A stretch of DNA of 11,248 nt, from the NCBI GenBank assembly GCA_018224415.1, contig JAGTUZ010000048.1, positions 1 through 11,248 of the forward strand, read 5' to 3'. The notes below the pieces were generated by a model that was not told the DNA's origin, made no database searches, and saw only the letters and a list, made by a program, of their open reading frames with translations. Below, in pieces: positions 1 through 7,141 of this stretch. The position numbers and the translations under genes are program-made. Each line of letters opens with the position of its first letter. Within the stretch, counting starts at the first letter, position 1. The DNA is from Bacteroidota bacterium. Its GTDB lineage: Bacteria > Bacteroidota > Ignavibacteria > SZUA-365.

Positions 1-1
1 G

Positions 2-451
2 GCCTGGCTGTTCGAACGCCTCGCGCGTTGGATCGGCACCAAGCGCAGCATACTGCTGTCCCTCGTCGTGTATATCCTGATCACGATGTACGCCTATGGT
101 CCCCTCGAAACAAAAACGGACTTCACCATCATGGCCGCCGTCACCGCCATGGTGCTCGTCGGCAGCCAGGCGCTGAGCCGCGCGGCCTTCTCCCGCATGA
201 TTCCCGCGGGACGCGAGGCCGAGTACTTTGGCATCTACGAAATCAGCGAGCGCGGCACGAGCTGGCTCAGTCCCCTCTTCTTCGGCCTCGCCCTGCAATA
301 TACCGGCAGCTACCGCGTGGCCGTGCTCTCCCTCGCCGCCTACTTCGTCGTGGGCTTCCTGCTGTTGCTGCTCGTGAAATTCCGGAAGGCCGAGGAGGAG
401 GCGCGGGGGGAATTCACCACCACACCTGCAACGACACCGCCACGGAGTTGA
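2..451 (+). CDS. MFS transporter, UMF1 (Atg22-like) family, C-terminal part only
   Basis: The frame is open from base 2, so this is the last ~149 residues of a gene that starts before the window; the stop is TGA at 449-451. It shows about four hydrophobic helices: one starting SILLSLVVYIL, one around FTIMAAVTAMVLVGSQALS, one around WLSPLFFGLAL, and a last one ending FLLLLLVKF. The loop SRMIPAGREAEYFGIYEISERG matches the conserved 'SR..IP.GREAEFFG.Y' loop of UMF1-type major facilitators, which are inner-membrane transporters of largely unknown substrate. The C-terminal tail is short and acidic, then Thr/Pro-rich. The 3' end overlaps the convergent gene on the other strand by 38 bp. Family assignment is fairly secure; substrate cannot be told. 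Confidence 0.82.
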   Translation, partial: AWLFERLARWIGTKRSILLSLVVYILITMYAYGPLETKTDFTIMAAVTAMVLVGSQALSRAAFSRMIPAGREAEYFGIYEISERGTSWLSPLFFGLALQYTGSYRVAVLSLAAYFVVGFLLLLLVKFRKAEEEARGEFTTTPATTPPRS

Positions 452-1991
452 GCCGTATTCCTGTGACGATGGACTGTCCGCTCCGCTCACCACTGTGCAT
501 GTCGTATGAACGCCAATTCTCAACCGTGTACCCGGACGGCACGAATTGCAAGAGATGACGCACTCCGATGCTCATCTTCCGCAGCGCGATGTCGAAACCA
601 AAGTCGCCGTACATGTAGTGTCCCGGCCTGCTTCCGTGCTGGTACAGCACCGTCGAACTTCCATACGAATCACCCCAATTCGACCTGCCGTAGGTCGTGG
701 TATGAAGTTTCTCACCCATCACCATGCCACGAATGCCCGCACCGAGACGCAGCCAGTGTACCTGCAGGAATCCCCGGATCCCGGCGCTGCCGAAGTCCCG
801 GTACCCGGTAACGCCGGTAACGATGGCGTCCATCCCCAGACGGATACGCTCGGGCTCGAGGTCTGTCAGAGGCAGCACGTATCCTGCCGAGGCGCCCGTA
901 CGGAATCCCATGTTCTGGGTCTGGCTCAGCCAGAGCTGTTCGACACCGACCCAGAAACCCGAGGGCATGGTCGTTTCGTCCGCACGAGGAACGCGCCAGA
1001 GGGGCAGGGGATCGGAGCCCGACAACAGGAGCTCCCCCGCGGACGTATCGATTTTCGCCAGGATTTCCGGTGGCAGGCCCGGGCGGAGCAGCTGCGCGTC
1101 GCGCAAGGGACTTCCGTGGCGGGTCACCGTCACGTCTGCATCGTCGGATGAGCCCGTCCGGTATTCCGTCACAATCGGGTCGGGAGTCCAAAACCCAAGC
1201 GCCCCGATACCGACGAAGAAAACGCGACCGAGGTTCGTGAAGAAGTTCGCGATGCCGTCAACATCCTTCCTGTGCCGGTCATCGGCGCCGGCCAGCAGGT
1301 TCGCTACGACCAACGCCGTGTACATCCCCGCCCATCCCAGCTCCGTCATGCGCTTGTCCGGCACGCGTATGCTGCCGATTTCGTCCCATCGCGGCGCGTG
1401 CAGGTGTGTGGGGATGTCAGTCTCCGCATAGGAAGCAGAATCCTGCCAGAGTAGCAGCCGCCTGTTCGTCATCCCGAGGATGCGTCCGCGAAGCGATCCG
1501 CCATCGCTGAGTGTGACATGCACCAGGTTCTCCCCGTCATCCCGACTCCATCCCGGCCACCATGGCGGCAGTACTTTTCGCTCATACAACTCCAGCATGC
1601 CGCGGTGGAGGTGACCCGGAACCTTCTCCGATGTGGAGAAGAACATCGGGGAATCACCTTGGCGCAGGGTCTCGAAATGGTCGAGGTACCACCACAGCGC
1701 CAGCGCCGCGCTGTCCGATACGAGAATGCTCCCCCACGTGGGGTCGTGGCGCTGGAACAGGATGGAATCCGTCGCCGTCCGCCAGACGCGGATTCGCGCA
1801 GGGCGCACGGTGGCCTCGCCATATCCCGTCCATTCCGGAAACAGCAGAAAATACTCCGACTCCGACGCCTCGAACACTTCCCCCACCCGCGGCAGCATGT
1901 ACGGACGCAGGTCTCCCTGCGCCCGCAATGCCGGCGCCAGAAGGACGAAAAGGACAGGCAGGACCGATATGTGGAATATTATCCTTCTCAT
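414..1991 (-). CDS. Exported protein with beta-barrel-like C-terminal half, function unknown
   Basis: I do not recognise this 525-residue protein. Starting at the ATG at 1991 it opens MRRIIFHISVLPVLFVLL and has a clean signal peptide with likely cleavage after ALRA (residue 24). In-frame ATGs at 2003 and 2018 are alternatives, but they add residues before the charged n-region and none has a clear ribosome-binding site. Residues ~156-210 (beginning LVHVTLSDGGSLRGRILG and ending DEIGSIRV) look like a small beta domain of the Lsm/SH3-like type. Residues ~218-268 hold a moderately hydrophobic stretch. From ~345 to the end there are repeated alternating Gly/aromatic strands, and the chain ends SLQVWW, the terminal aromatic expected of an outer-membrane barrel. 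It is the last gene of the minus-strand block, 91 bp after the DUF294 sensor, and overlaps the transporter gene at its 3' end. Outer-membrane location is inferred. Confidence 0.7.
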   Translation of the reverse strand: MRRIIFHISVLPVLFVLLAPALRAQGDLRPYMLPRVGEVFEASESEYFLLFPEWTGYGEATVRPARIRVWRTATDSILFQRHDPTWGSILVSDSAALALWWYLDHFETLRQGDSPMFFSTSEKVPGHLHRGMLELYERKVLPPWWPGWSRDDGENLVHVTLSDGGSLRGRILGMTNRRLLLWQDSASYAETDIPTHLHAPRWDEIGSIRVPDKRMTELGWAGMYTALVVANLLAGADDRHRKDVDGIANFFTNLGRVFFVGIGALGFWTPDPIVTEYRTGSSDDADVTVTRHGSPLRDAQLLRPGLPPEILAKIDTSAGELLLSGSDPLPLWRVPRADETTMPSGFWVGVEQLWLSQTQNMGFRTGASAGYVLPLTDLEPERIRLGMDAIVTGVTGYRDFGSAGIRGFLQVHWLRLGAGIRGMVMGEKLHTTTYGRSNWGDSYGSSTVLYQHGSRPGHYMYGDFGFDIALRKMSIGVRHLLQFVPSGYTVENWRSYDMHSGERSGQSIVTGIRLNSVAVSLQVWW

Positions 1992-2043
1992 TGCTGTGCT
2001 CATGGTCAACTGACACATGCGACAAGGAAACGTTACTTCCTCT

Positions 2044-2083
2044 CCGCCTACCCGCCTGCCCGCTTATCCGCCTCTCCGCCCCC
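2044..2083. repeat. Degenerate 8-bp tandem repeat, five units
   Basis: Five consecutive octamers beginning at 2044, 2052, 2060, 2068 and 2076 all start CCGC: CCGCCTAC, CCGCCTGC, CCGCTTAT, CCGCCTCT and CCGCCCCC. The first five or six positions are nearly invariant and the last two vary. The array fills most of the gap between two minus-strand genes and runs up to the stop codon of the upstream one. It resembles short dispersed intergenic repeats rather than coding sequence. Function is unknown. Confidence 0.6.
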
Positions 2084-4956
2084 TACATCGTCCCCCGGAA
2101 ATCGACGCTCAGCTTGCTCTGAAAGGTCTCGACCTGTGCGAAGGCCCGCCGCAGCGCGGCGAGGTCGATGTCGCTGAGCGACGGCGTGGCGATCACGTTG
2201 CCGGGCGTCCTGTTCGCCGCGATGGCGCGCGCCTGCTCGCGGAAACGCAGCGCGAGCAGCAGGTCGTAGGCCTGCGTGATGTCACGGAAACCCGCTGCGG
2301 AGAAGACGCCGCGGTCGTGCAGCTGCGAGAGCCGTTCGGTTGTTCCGGTGGCGGACACCCGGTGCCGCAGTGAGTAGACGCGGGCGAGATCGACAACCGG
2401 GATCATGGCCGCTTTCACATCCATGCTTTCCGCGGGCTTGAATTGCCACGTGGGCGGTTTGTTGCGAAGTGCATTCTGGGCGAGATACGCGAAAAAGGAA
2501 TGGTAGCCGGACGCGGTGTCGAACACGTGCTCGCGCAGCCGCGCACCAAGGGAGGCGTCGCCGTGAATGCAGCGGAAATCGAAAAAGATGCTGATGTCGA
2601 GAAGGTCCCGCGGATCGGATGTTGTGATCCAGTCTGTGAAATACCGCTTCCAGTCGGCGAGCGGACGGCACCACTTCGGATTCATCGCCATGATTCCGCC
2701 GGGACAATACGGGTAGCCGGCCTCGTTCAACGAACGACAGACATGTTCGCCGAGCTGCAGGAACCAGGAGGCAGCGAATTCCGCGTCGGCACCTTCGACG
2801 TCGTCATACAGGATGGCATTGTCCTGATCAGTGGCCAGCGTCTGCTCGCGGCGCCCTTCGCTTCCGAGGACGAGAAACGTGAACGCGCAGGGCGGCGCCC
2901 CGAGTGCTTCGAGGGCGAGTCCGAGCGCGCGACGCACTGCGGCGTCGTTGATCGCGGTCAACGTATGCGTGATGTGGCGCATGCCCGCGCCGCTGTCGAT
3001 CAGCGTTGCGACGGCGTGCACGAGCTGCCGGCGTTCGTGACCGATTTCCGCTGCGGAACCTGCCTGATGCAACTGGCGAAGGAAGCCGTGGTAGGAATGC
3101 AGCGCCGAACGGTGGATGTCAGCGATCGCCACCACGCCGCGCACTTCCCCCGTCGGGGCGTGCACGGCCAACAAGTCCGTCTGCATCGCGTCAAGCAGCG
3201 TCAGCGCTTCATGGACGCTGGCGCTTTCCGGAAGGCGCAGCAGTGGCGCGCGCATGATCTCATGCGCGAGCAGGTCTTCCGCCCGCTCGCGCCGCACAAG
3301 GGCGTTGCGTATTTCGTCCCGCCCCACGATGCCGATCATTGCCCCTGCGTCGTCGCGCAGCAGCACCGCGTCGCTGTCGGCACGTGCCATCAGCCGCAGG
3401 ATGCCGGACAGCGGATAGCGGGTTCCGCAGATCGGAACCTCCCGCATCAGCGCTCCGACAGGCTGGGCGAGAAACAGCAGCGGCGCCTGCATGTCGGAAA
3501 GAAGCCGGCGTTTCCGCTCCTCGTCGTCCCGCTCGTCGCTGCGATCCTCTGCAAGTATGTCGCAGTAGCGCGGCGTGCCGTCTTCATCCCGTACCAGGGC
3601 GACGGACAGTGTAAGCGCGAGGGCCTGGCCGTCGCTGCGACGCAGCCGCTCGATGCGCTGTGACATCATGCCCGTGCGAAGCAGTTCCGCAGCGAAGGCG
3701 TCGAAGTCCTTGCGTTCTTCGAAGAATTCGGCGAAGTCGACGCCGAGCATTTCGGTGACGGAGCCTCGTCCGAAGAGCATGGCCGTGGCAGCGTTGCATT
3801 CGAGCACCGGCAGGCCACCGGAGGCGTCGGTCCGAAATACCGCGAGCGGCAGCTGCTTGGTCAGCGAAAGGAATTTCTCCCGGGTCTCGTCCAGCTCGTC
3901 GGCCAGGGCCTTGTGCGCGGCGATGTCGCGGATGATCACCACGCGGCCAGTCCTGCCGAGCACCTGCACCGTCGATACCGACAGCAGCACGTCGATCCCG
4001 CTTCCGTCCCGGCGCTGCAGCCGCGTTTCAATCTGTGTTTCTCCGTCCCCGTCCGCCTGTGCATGGAGGTCCTCGGACGAAAGATCGGGAAAGAGTCCTG
4101 TCCAGTCCGGCGCCGCGTCCCCCACTTCCGAGTACCCGGCGAGCGCGAGAAGCGAAGCGTTCATGTACGGTTCCGCGCCCTCCGTGAGCATCAGCAATCC
4201 CTCCGTGCTCGCCTCGACCAGGGCTTCGTATTTCTCCTTCGCCTCGCGCAGTTCGTGCTCCGCCTGCTGTCTCCGGCGTTCCGCCCGCAGGTTCTGCATG
4301 ACGATGAACGCCAGCAGCAGGGAGATCGTGACGGTGATCCAAAGGGAGATGCTGACCACGTCGCCCTCGAGGGTCTCGATCTGGTCACGGACGTCTTCGA
4401 GATAAATGCCCGTGCCGATGATCCAGCCCCAGGGTTCGAATTGCCGGACATAGGAGAGCTTCGGAACGACGCGGGTCGAGTCGTCCTTCCACTGCCATGT
4501 GTAATCAACGAACCCTTCCCCGTCGTCACGCACGGCCGCGACCATCTCGACGAAGAGGCGCTTGCCGTGGGAATCGGTAAAATCGGATAGATCTGTCCCA
4601 TTGAGATCGTCGCGGAAGGGATGCACGACCATGAAGGGACGCTCGTCGGTGATCCAGAAGTAATCCTTCCCCTCCTCGCCGTACCGGAGGTGCCCCACCT
4701 GCGCCACGGCCGCGGCCTGCGCCTCCGCCTCGCTCATACGTCCGTCGCGCTGTTCTGTGTGATAGCGCTCGAGCACATGCCAGGCCGAGGTCGTCAGCTC
4801 GCGGATCATCTCCCGCTTGCGCCCGAGGATGATGTCCTCGAACTGCGGGATGACAAACTGATAGAGGGAAAGCACAAACAGCGCGAGTGCGAGTGCGGCC
4901 GGCAGCAGAATGCGCAGGCTGAAATACCGGCTTGCGGTTTTCGATGAAACATTCAT
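2083..4956 (-). CDS. Transmembrane Cache-PAS-PAS-CBS-DUF294 nucleotidyltransferase sensor
   Basis: 957 residues from the ATG at 4956. Order: TM helix ~12-34; extracytoplasmic single Cache (sCache_2-type) ~36-190 with the hallmark blocks KDYFWITDE (97-105), HPFRDDLNGTDL (112-123), PKLSYVRQFEPWGWIIGTGIY (165-185); TM helix ~200-220; short coiled coil; PAS ~243-350; PAS ~358-475; two CBS motifs ~490-615; helical linker; DUF294 GlnD-like nucleotidyltransferase with G-S-x-G-R-x-E at 698-704 and the metal-binding D-x-D at 710-712; DUF294_C substrate-binding part ~780-950. The catalytic motif is intact, so it probably transfers a nucleotidyl group to a protein or small molecule. There is no histidine kinase, GGDEF, EAL or HD domain. 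The ATG at 4956 is preferred because GAGG lies 8 nt upstream and TM1 follows directly. The ATG at 5031 (overlapping the previous stop) and a TTG at 5070 are longer options. Target and ligand are unknown. Confidence 0.9.
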   Translation of the reverse strand: MNVSSKTASRYFSLRILLPAALALALFVLSLYQFVIPQFEDIILGRKREMIRELTTSAWHVLERYHTEQRDGRMSEAEAQAAAVAQVGHLRYGEEGKDYFWITDERPFMVVHPFRDDLNGTDLSDFTDSHGKRLFVEMVAAVRDDGEGFVDYTWQWKDDSTRVVPKLSYVRQFEPWGWIIGTGIYLEDVRDQIETLEGDVVSISLWITVTISLLLAFIVMQNLRAERRRQQAEHELREAKEKYEALVEASTEGLLMLTEGAEPYMNASLLALAGYSEVGDAAPDWTGLFPDLSSEDLHAQADGDGETQIETRLQRRDGSGIDVLLSVSTVQVLGRTGRVVIIRDIAAHKALADELDETREKFLSLTKQLPLAVFRTDASGGLPVLECNAATAMLFGRGSVTEMLGVDFAEFFEERKDFDAFAAELLRTGMMSQRIERLRRSDGQALALTLSVALVRDEDGTPRYCDILAEDRSDERDDEERKRRLLSDMQAPLLFLAQPVGALMREVPICGTRYPLSGILRLMARADSDAVLLRDDAGAMIGIVGRDEIRNALVRRERAEDLLAHEIMRAPLLRLPESASVHEALTLLDAMQTDLLAVHAPTGEVRGVVAIADIHRSALHSYHGFLRQLHQAGSAAEIGHERRQLVHAVATLIDSGAGMRHITHTLTAINDAAVRRALGLALEALGAPPCAFTFLVLGSEGRREQTLATDQDNAILYDDVEGADAEFAASWFLQLGEHVCRSLNEAGYPYCPGGIMAMNPKWCRPLADWKRYFTDWITTSDPRDLLDISIFFDFRCIHGDASLGARLREHVFDTASGYHSFFAYLAQNALRNKPPTWQFKPAESMDVKAAMIPVVDLARVYSLRHRVSATGTTERLSQLHDRGVFSAAGFRDITQAYDLLLALRFREQARAIAANRTPGNVIATPSLSDIDLAALRRAFAQVETFQSKLSVDFRGTM

Positions 4957-4964
4957 GGCGACGG

Positions 4965-4968
4965 CCTC
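4965..4968 (-). promoter_or_regulatory. Ribosome-binding site deciding the sensor start
   Basis: GAGG on the minus strand ends 8 nt before the ATG at 4956. The two longer candidate starts (ATG 5031, TTG 5070) have no comparable motif at the right distance. Confidence 0.5.
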
Positions 4969-5020
4969 GCGGACGATCTCATGGAACAAATGAATGAGCG
5001 CATTGAACACACGCTCGGGT

Positions 5021-5773
5021 TTATGGGACATGCAGCGCGATGACTTCAAGATCGAAGCTGCGCGTATCAAATGCCAGCACGCCGCTCGCGCGTCCCGTTC
5101 GCGCGATCGCGGGACTCACGATCCACTGTTCGCCCCGGTGCACAGCATACGACCCAAAGCCGTTGAATACCACGCTGCCGTTTTCTGCCCGGGCGACGCC
5201 CTCGGGATGTCCGTGTCCGGAAAAGCCGAGCGTGCAGCCTCGCGACCGCACGAAATCGAAATGTTCGAGCAGCCGATTCAGGCGCAGGGAAGACACAAGC
5301 GATCCCGAGAGATCGGGGTACCGAAAATGCGAAAGGAATATCGGCATTCCACCGAGATGCGCCACCGCGCACTCCGGCAGGGCATGGAGATACTCCTGCG
5401 CCCCCGCGCTCAGCCGCGGCGACACGTCGCAGTCCTCATAGCGCCACAGCCGCCTCCCGGCCCGCCGCTGTCGATGGTGTTCGTCCAGAACGTACCAGTC
5501 CGTACCGTAACGAAATCCCGCGTTGTACGTCGGAACCCGGCGCACGGCAAACAGGTCGTGATTGCCTGCCACCGATGCCACGCACTGTTCGCGCACCAAC
5601 GCCACGCAGGCTTCGGCGTCGCGTCCGCGGAGCGCCCGCTGATAGGGAAAGGAAAAACCGACGATGTCGCCGAGACAGACCAGCACGTCGCACTGTACCC
5701 TCTCGAGAACACGCACCGCCTTGCGCAGCGCGCTGTAGTCCTCATGGATATCGGAAAGAAAGCCGATTTTCAC
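5021..5773 (-). CDS. Calcineurin-like metallophosphoesterase, YfcE/MJ0936-like
   Basis: 250 residues with all binuclear metal-site motifs of the family in order: SDIHED (D8, H10), LGDIVG (G35-D36), GNHD (70-73), LSH (H149) and GHGH (186-189). A central Tyr/Arg-rich insertion lies between motifs 3 and 4 (about 74-140). Such enzymes are cytosolic phosphodiesterases or phosphatases; the substrate cannot be read from sequence. The start is GTG at 5773, because the beta strand KIGFLSDIH begins immediately and no ATG lies at the right place; the upstream GGCGG is only a weak ribosome site. It ends 64 bp before the preferred start of the sensor gene, or overlaps it if the longer start is used, so the two are very likely cotranscribed. 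One idea is that it removes the modification made by the neighbouring nucleotidyltransferase, which lacks the HD domain that does this in GlnD. Confidence 0.88.
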   Translation of the reverse strand: MKIGFLSDIHEDYSALRKAVRVLERVQCDVLVCLGDIVGFSFPYQRALRGRDAEACVALVREQCVASVAGNHDLFAVRRVPTYNAGFRYGTDWYVLDEHHRQRRAGRRLWRYEDCDVSPRLSAGAQEYLHALPECAVAHLGGMPIFLSHFRYPDLSGSLVSSLRLNRLLEHFDFVRSRGCTLGFSGHGHPEGVARAENGSVVFNGFGSYAVHRGEQWIVSPAIARTGRASGVLAFDTRSFDLEVIALHVP

Positions 5774-5804
5774 GACGACCGCCGGGACAGATGGAACATG
5801 CAGA

Positions 5805-5845
5805 CGTTTCCTCCCGGGCGGTGTGCAACCGCCCGGGAGGAAACG
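5805..5845 (-). terminator. Perfect 17-bp stem hairpin after the porin stop, no T-tract
   Basis: Arms at 5805-5821 and 5829-5845 are exact reverse complements with a 7-base loop. The stem is very GC-rich at the loop end. It begins 3 nt beyond the porin stop codon. No run of T follows in the minus direction and none of A in the plus direction, so it is not a classic intrinsic terminator. Only 31 bp remain to the next GTG, so it may be a partial terminator, an mRNA 3'-end stabiliser or a processing site rather than a full operon boundary. Confidence 0.55.
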
Positions 5846-5848
5846 GGA

Positions 5849-7093
5849 TCAGAAGAAATAAAACACCGCCGCAAGCACACGCGTGTTCGCGACGGACTTG
5901 GTGTCGGCGACGAGACCCTTGTTGTCGGCCTCGGGCGTCCCGTAGTCCGCCGATGTGTATTCCAGTTCGAGAGCGAATCGCACCTTGCCCGCCGTGTACT
6001 GCACGCGCGGGGAGACGCGCAGCAACGATGCGATATTGGCGCCACGGGCATATAACGCGCCGGGGAGGAAATTTTCCTCCGCGCCGAGGTTTTCCGAGTA
6101 GCCGGCGAACAGCGCCACTTCGAATTCCTTGCCGTACATCACTTCACCCCAGACGGAGTAGCTGTCCAGCGTCGTGTACGTCGCCTCGCCGGTCGCTGCG
6201 TCCATGGCGGTCATGGCGAATCCCCCGAACTGCAGCAGGTCGGAAAGATTCTGTCCGAGTGTGCCCTCCGCCTTGATCGTGACCGGCGCGAGATCGAGTT
6301 TCGCATAGCCGATCAGCGAAGTACCGGCGATGGTCTCCTCCGACAGCGTTCCAATGCCCGTGGCAGTGCTGGGCAGCAGCTGCTTGTAATCCACACCGGC
6401 GCCGAACACATGGCCGTCGGCGAGGTACTGCGCCTGGAAATGCAGGTTCGGCAGGATGGCGTGACGGAGGAACATCGAGCTGGTAACCGGATTTCCGGAT
6501 GCATCGGGTCCGATACTCGGAAAATCCCGCTGCGTGGCCGCGACGCCGATCAGACGGAGGCCGCCGAAGGACTGCGTCACCCGCACCTGAGGATTGCGGG
6601 AAAACGGCTGGAAGGGCGCGCCGGTGTTGAAGGAGACGACGCCGGGATAGCACTCGGCGACGAACATCGGGTGCCAGGTCTGTCCCACCAGCAGCGCGGT
6701 CGAACCCCAGTCCAGCTTGACGAACGCATGGCGCAGGCGGAAGCCGTTGATGTCGCCGTCGGTCATGCCGAAGAATTCGCCTTCGATCTGGCCGGATGTT
6801 CTGGCGCCCAGGGCTTCGGGTCCGGTGATGTCGCCCTTGAGGCGTGTCTGAATCGACAGCATGTTGAACGACGGCGTCTCGTTCAGGTCCACGCCCTCGG
6901 CTCCGGCGCGTTCGGCGGCGGGATAGAGGAGGAAATGGCCCTCCCGCACGTTGACCGTTTCGCGCGAGTCATACAGCATGTCGGTTTTCACGAAACCGGA
7001 AAACGAAATGCCGAAGGACTTCTGTCCGTCCTGCGCGACCGTGACGGACGAAACCGCCACGAGCAGCAGGATCGGTATGACAATAAAACGCAT
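5849..7093 (-). CDS. Outer-membrane porin, DcaP-like
   Basis: 414 residues from the ATG at 7093, preceded by GGAG at 5 nt; a GTG two codons earlier is less likely. A signal peptide (MRFIVIPILLLVAVSSVTVA, then QDG) leads into GFVKTDMLYDSRE, an opening typical of barrel porins. Blocks reminiscent of DcaP-like porins follow: QIEGEFFG, RLRHAFVKLDWGSTALLVGQTW and FSRNPQVRVTQ. Alternating hydrophobic strands separated by polar turns continue to the end, and the chain closes AAVFYFF, a terminal Phe as recognised by the BAM machinery. DcaP-type porins pass organic acids and related small anions. It lies 48 bp downstream of actP on the same strand, which suggests it lets the actP substrate across the outer membrane. 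The barrel call is strong; the exact family is less so. Confidence 0.8.
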   Translation of the reverse strand: MRFIVIPILLLVAVSSVTVAQDGQKSFGISFSGFVKTDMLYDSRETVNVREGHFLLYPAAERAGAEGVDLNETPSFNMLSIQTRLKGDITGPEALGARTSGQIEGEFFGMTDGDINGFRLRHAFVKLDWGSTALLVGQTWHPMFVAECYPGVVSFNTGAPFQPFSRNPQVRVTQSFGGLRLIGVAATQRDFPSIGPDASGNPVTSSMFLRHAILPNLHFQAQYLADGHVFGAGVDYKQLLPSTATGIGTLSEETIAGTSLIGYAKLDLAPVTIKAEGTLGQNLSDLLQFGGFAMTAMDAATGEATYTTLDSYSVWGEVMYGKEFEVALFAGYSENLGAEENFLPGALYARGANIASLLRVSPRVQYTAGKVRFALELEYTSADYGTPEADNKGLVADTKSVANTRVLAAVFYFF

Positions 7094-7098
7094 GAGCA

Positions 7099-7102
7099 CT
7101 CC
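7099..7102 (-). promoter_or_regulatory. Ribosome-binding site of the porin gene
   Basis: GGAG on the minus strand ends 5 nt before the ATG at 7093. It overlaps the alternative GTG at 7099, which favours the ATG as the true start. Confidence 0.55.
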
Positions 7103-7141
7103 GATTATTTCAGATACATCAGATTGTGTGCGGTCCGGACG

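Noticed and set aside
2443..3663. 406-codon plus-strand frame opposite the sensor gene
   Set aside because: Low-complexity Arg/Gln/His-rich product with no motif; the minus strand encodes CBS and DUF294 domains with intact motifs there.
4994..6055. Plus-strand frame opposite the phosphoesterase and the porin 3' end
   Set aside because: It spans two genes and the hairpin, has no recognisable domain, and conflicts with the well supported minus-strand genes.
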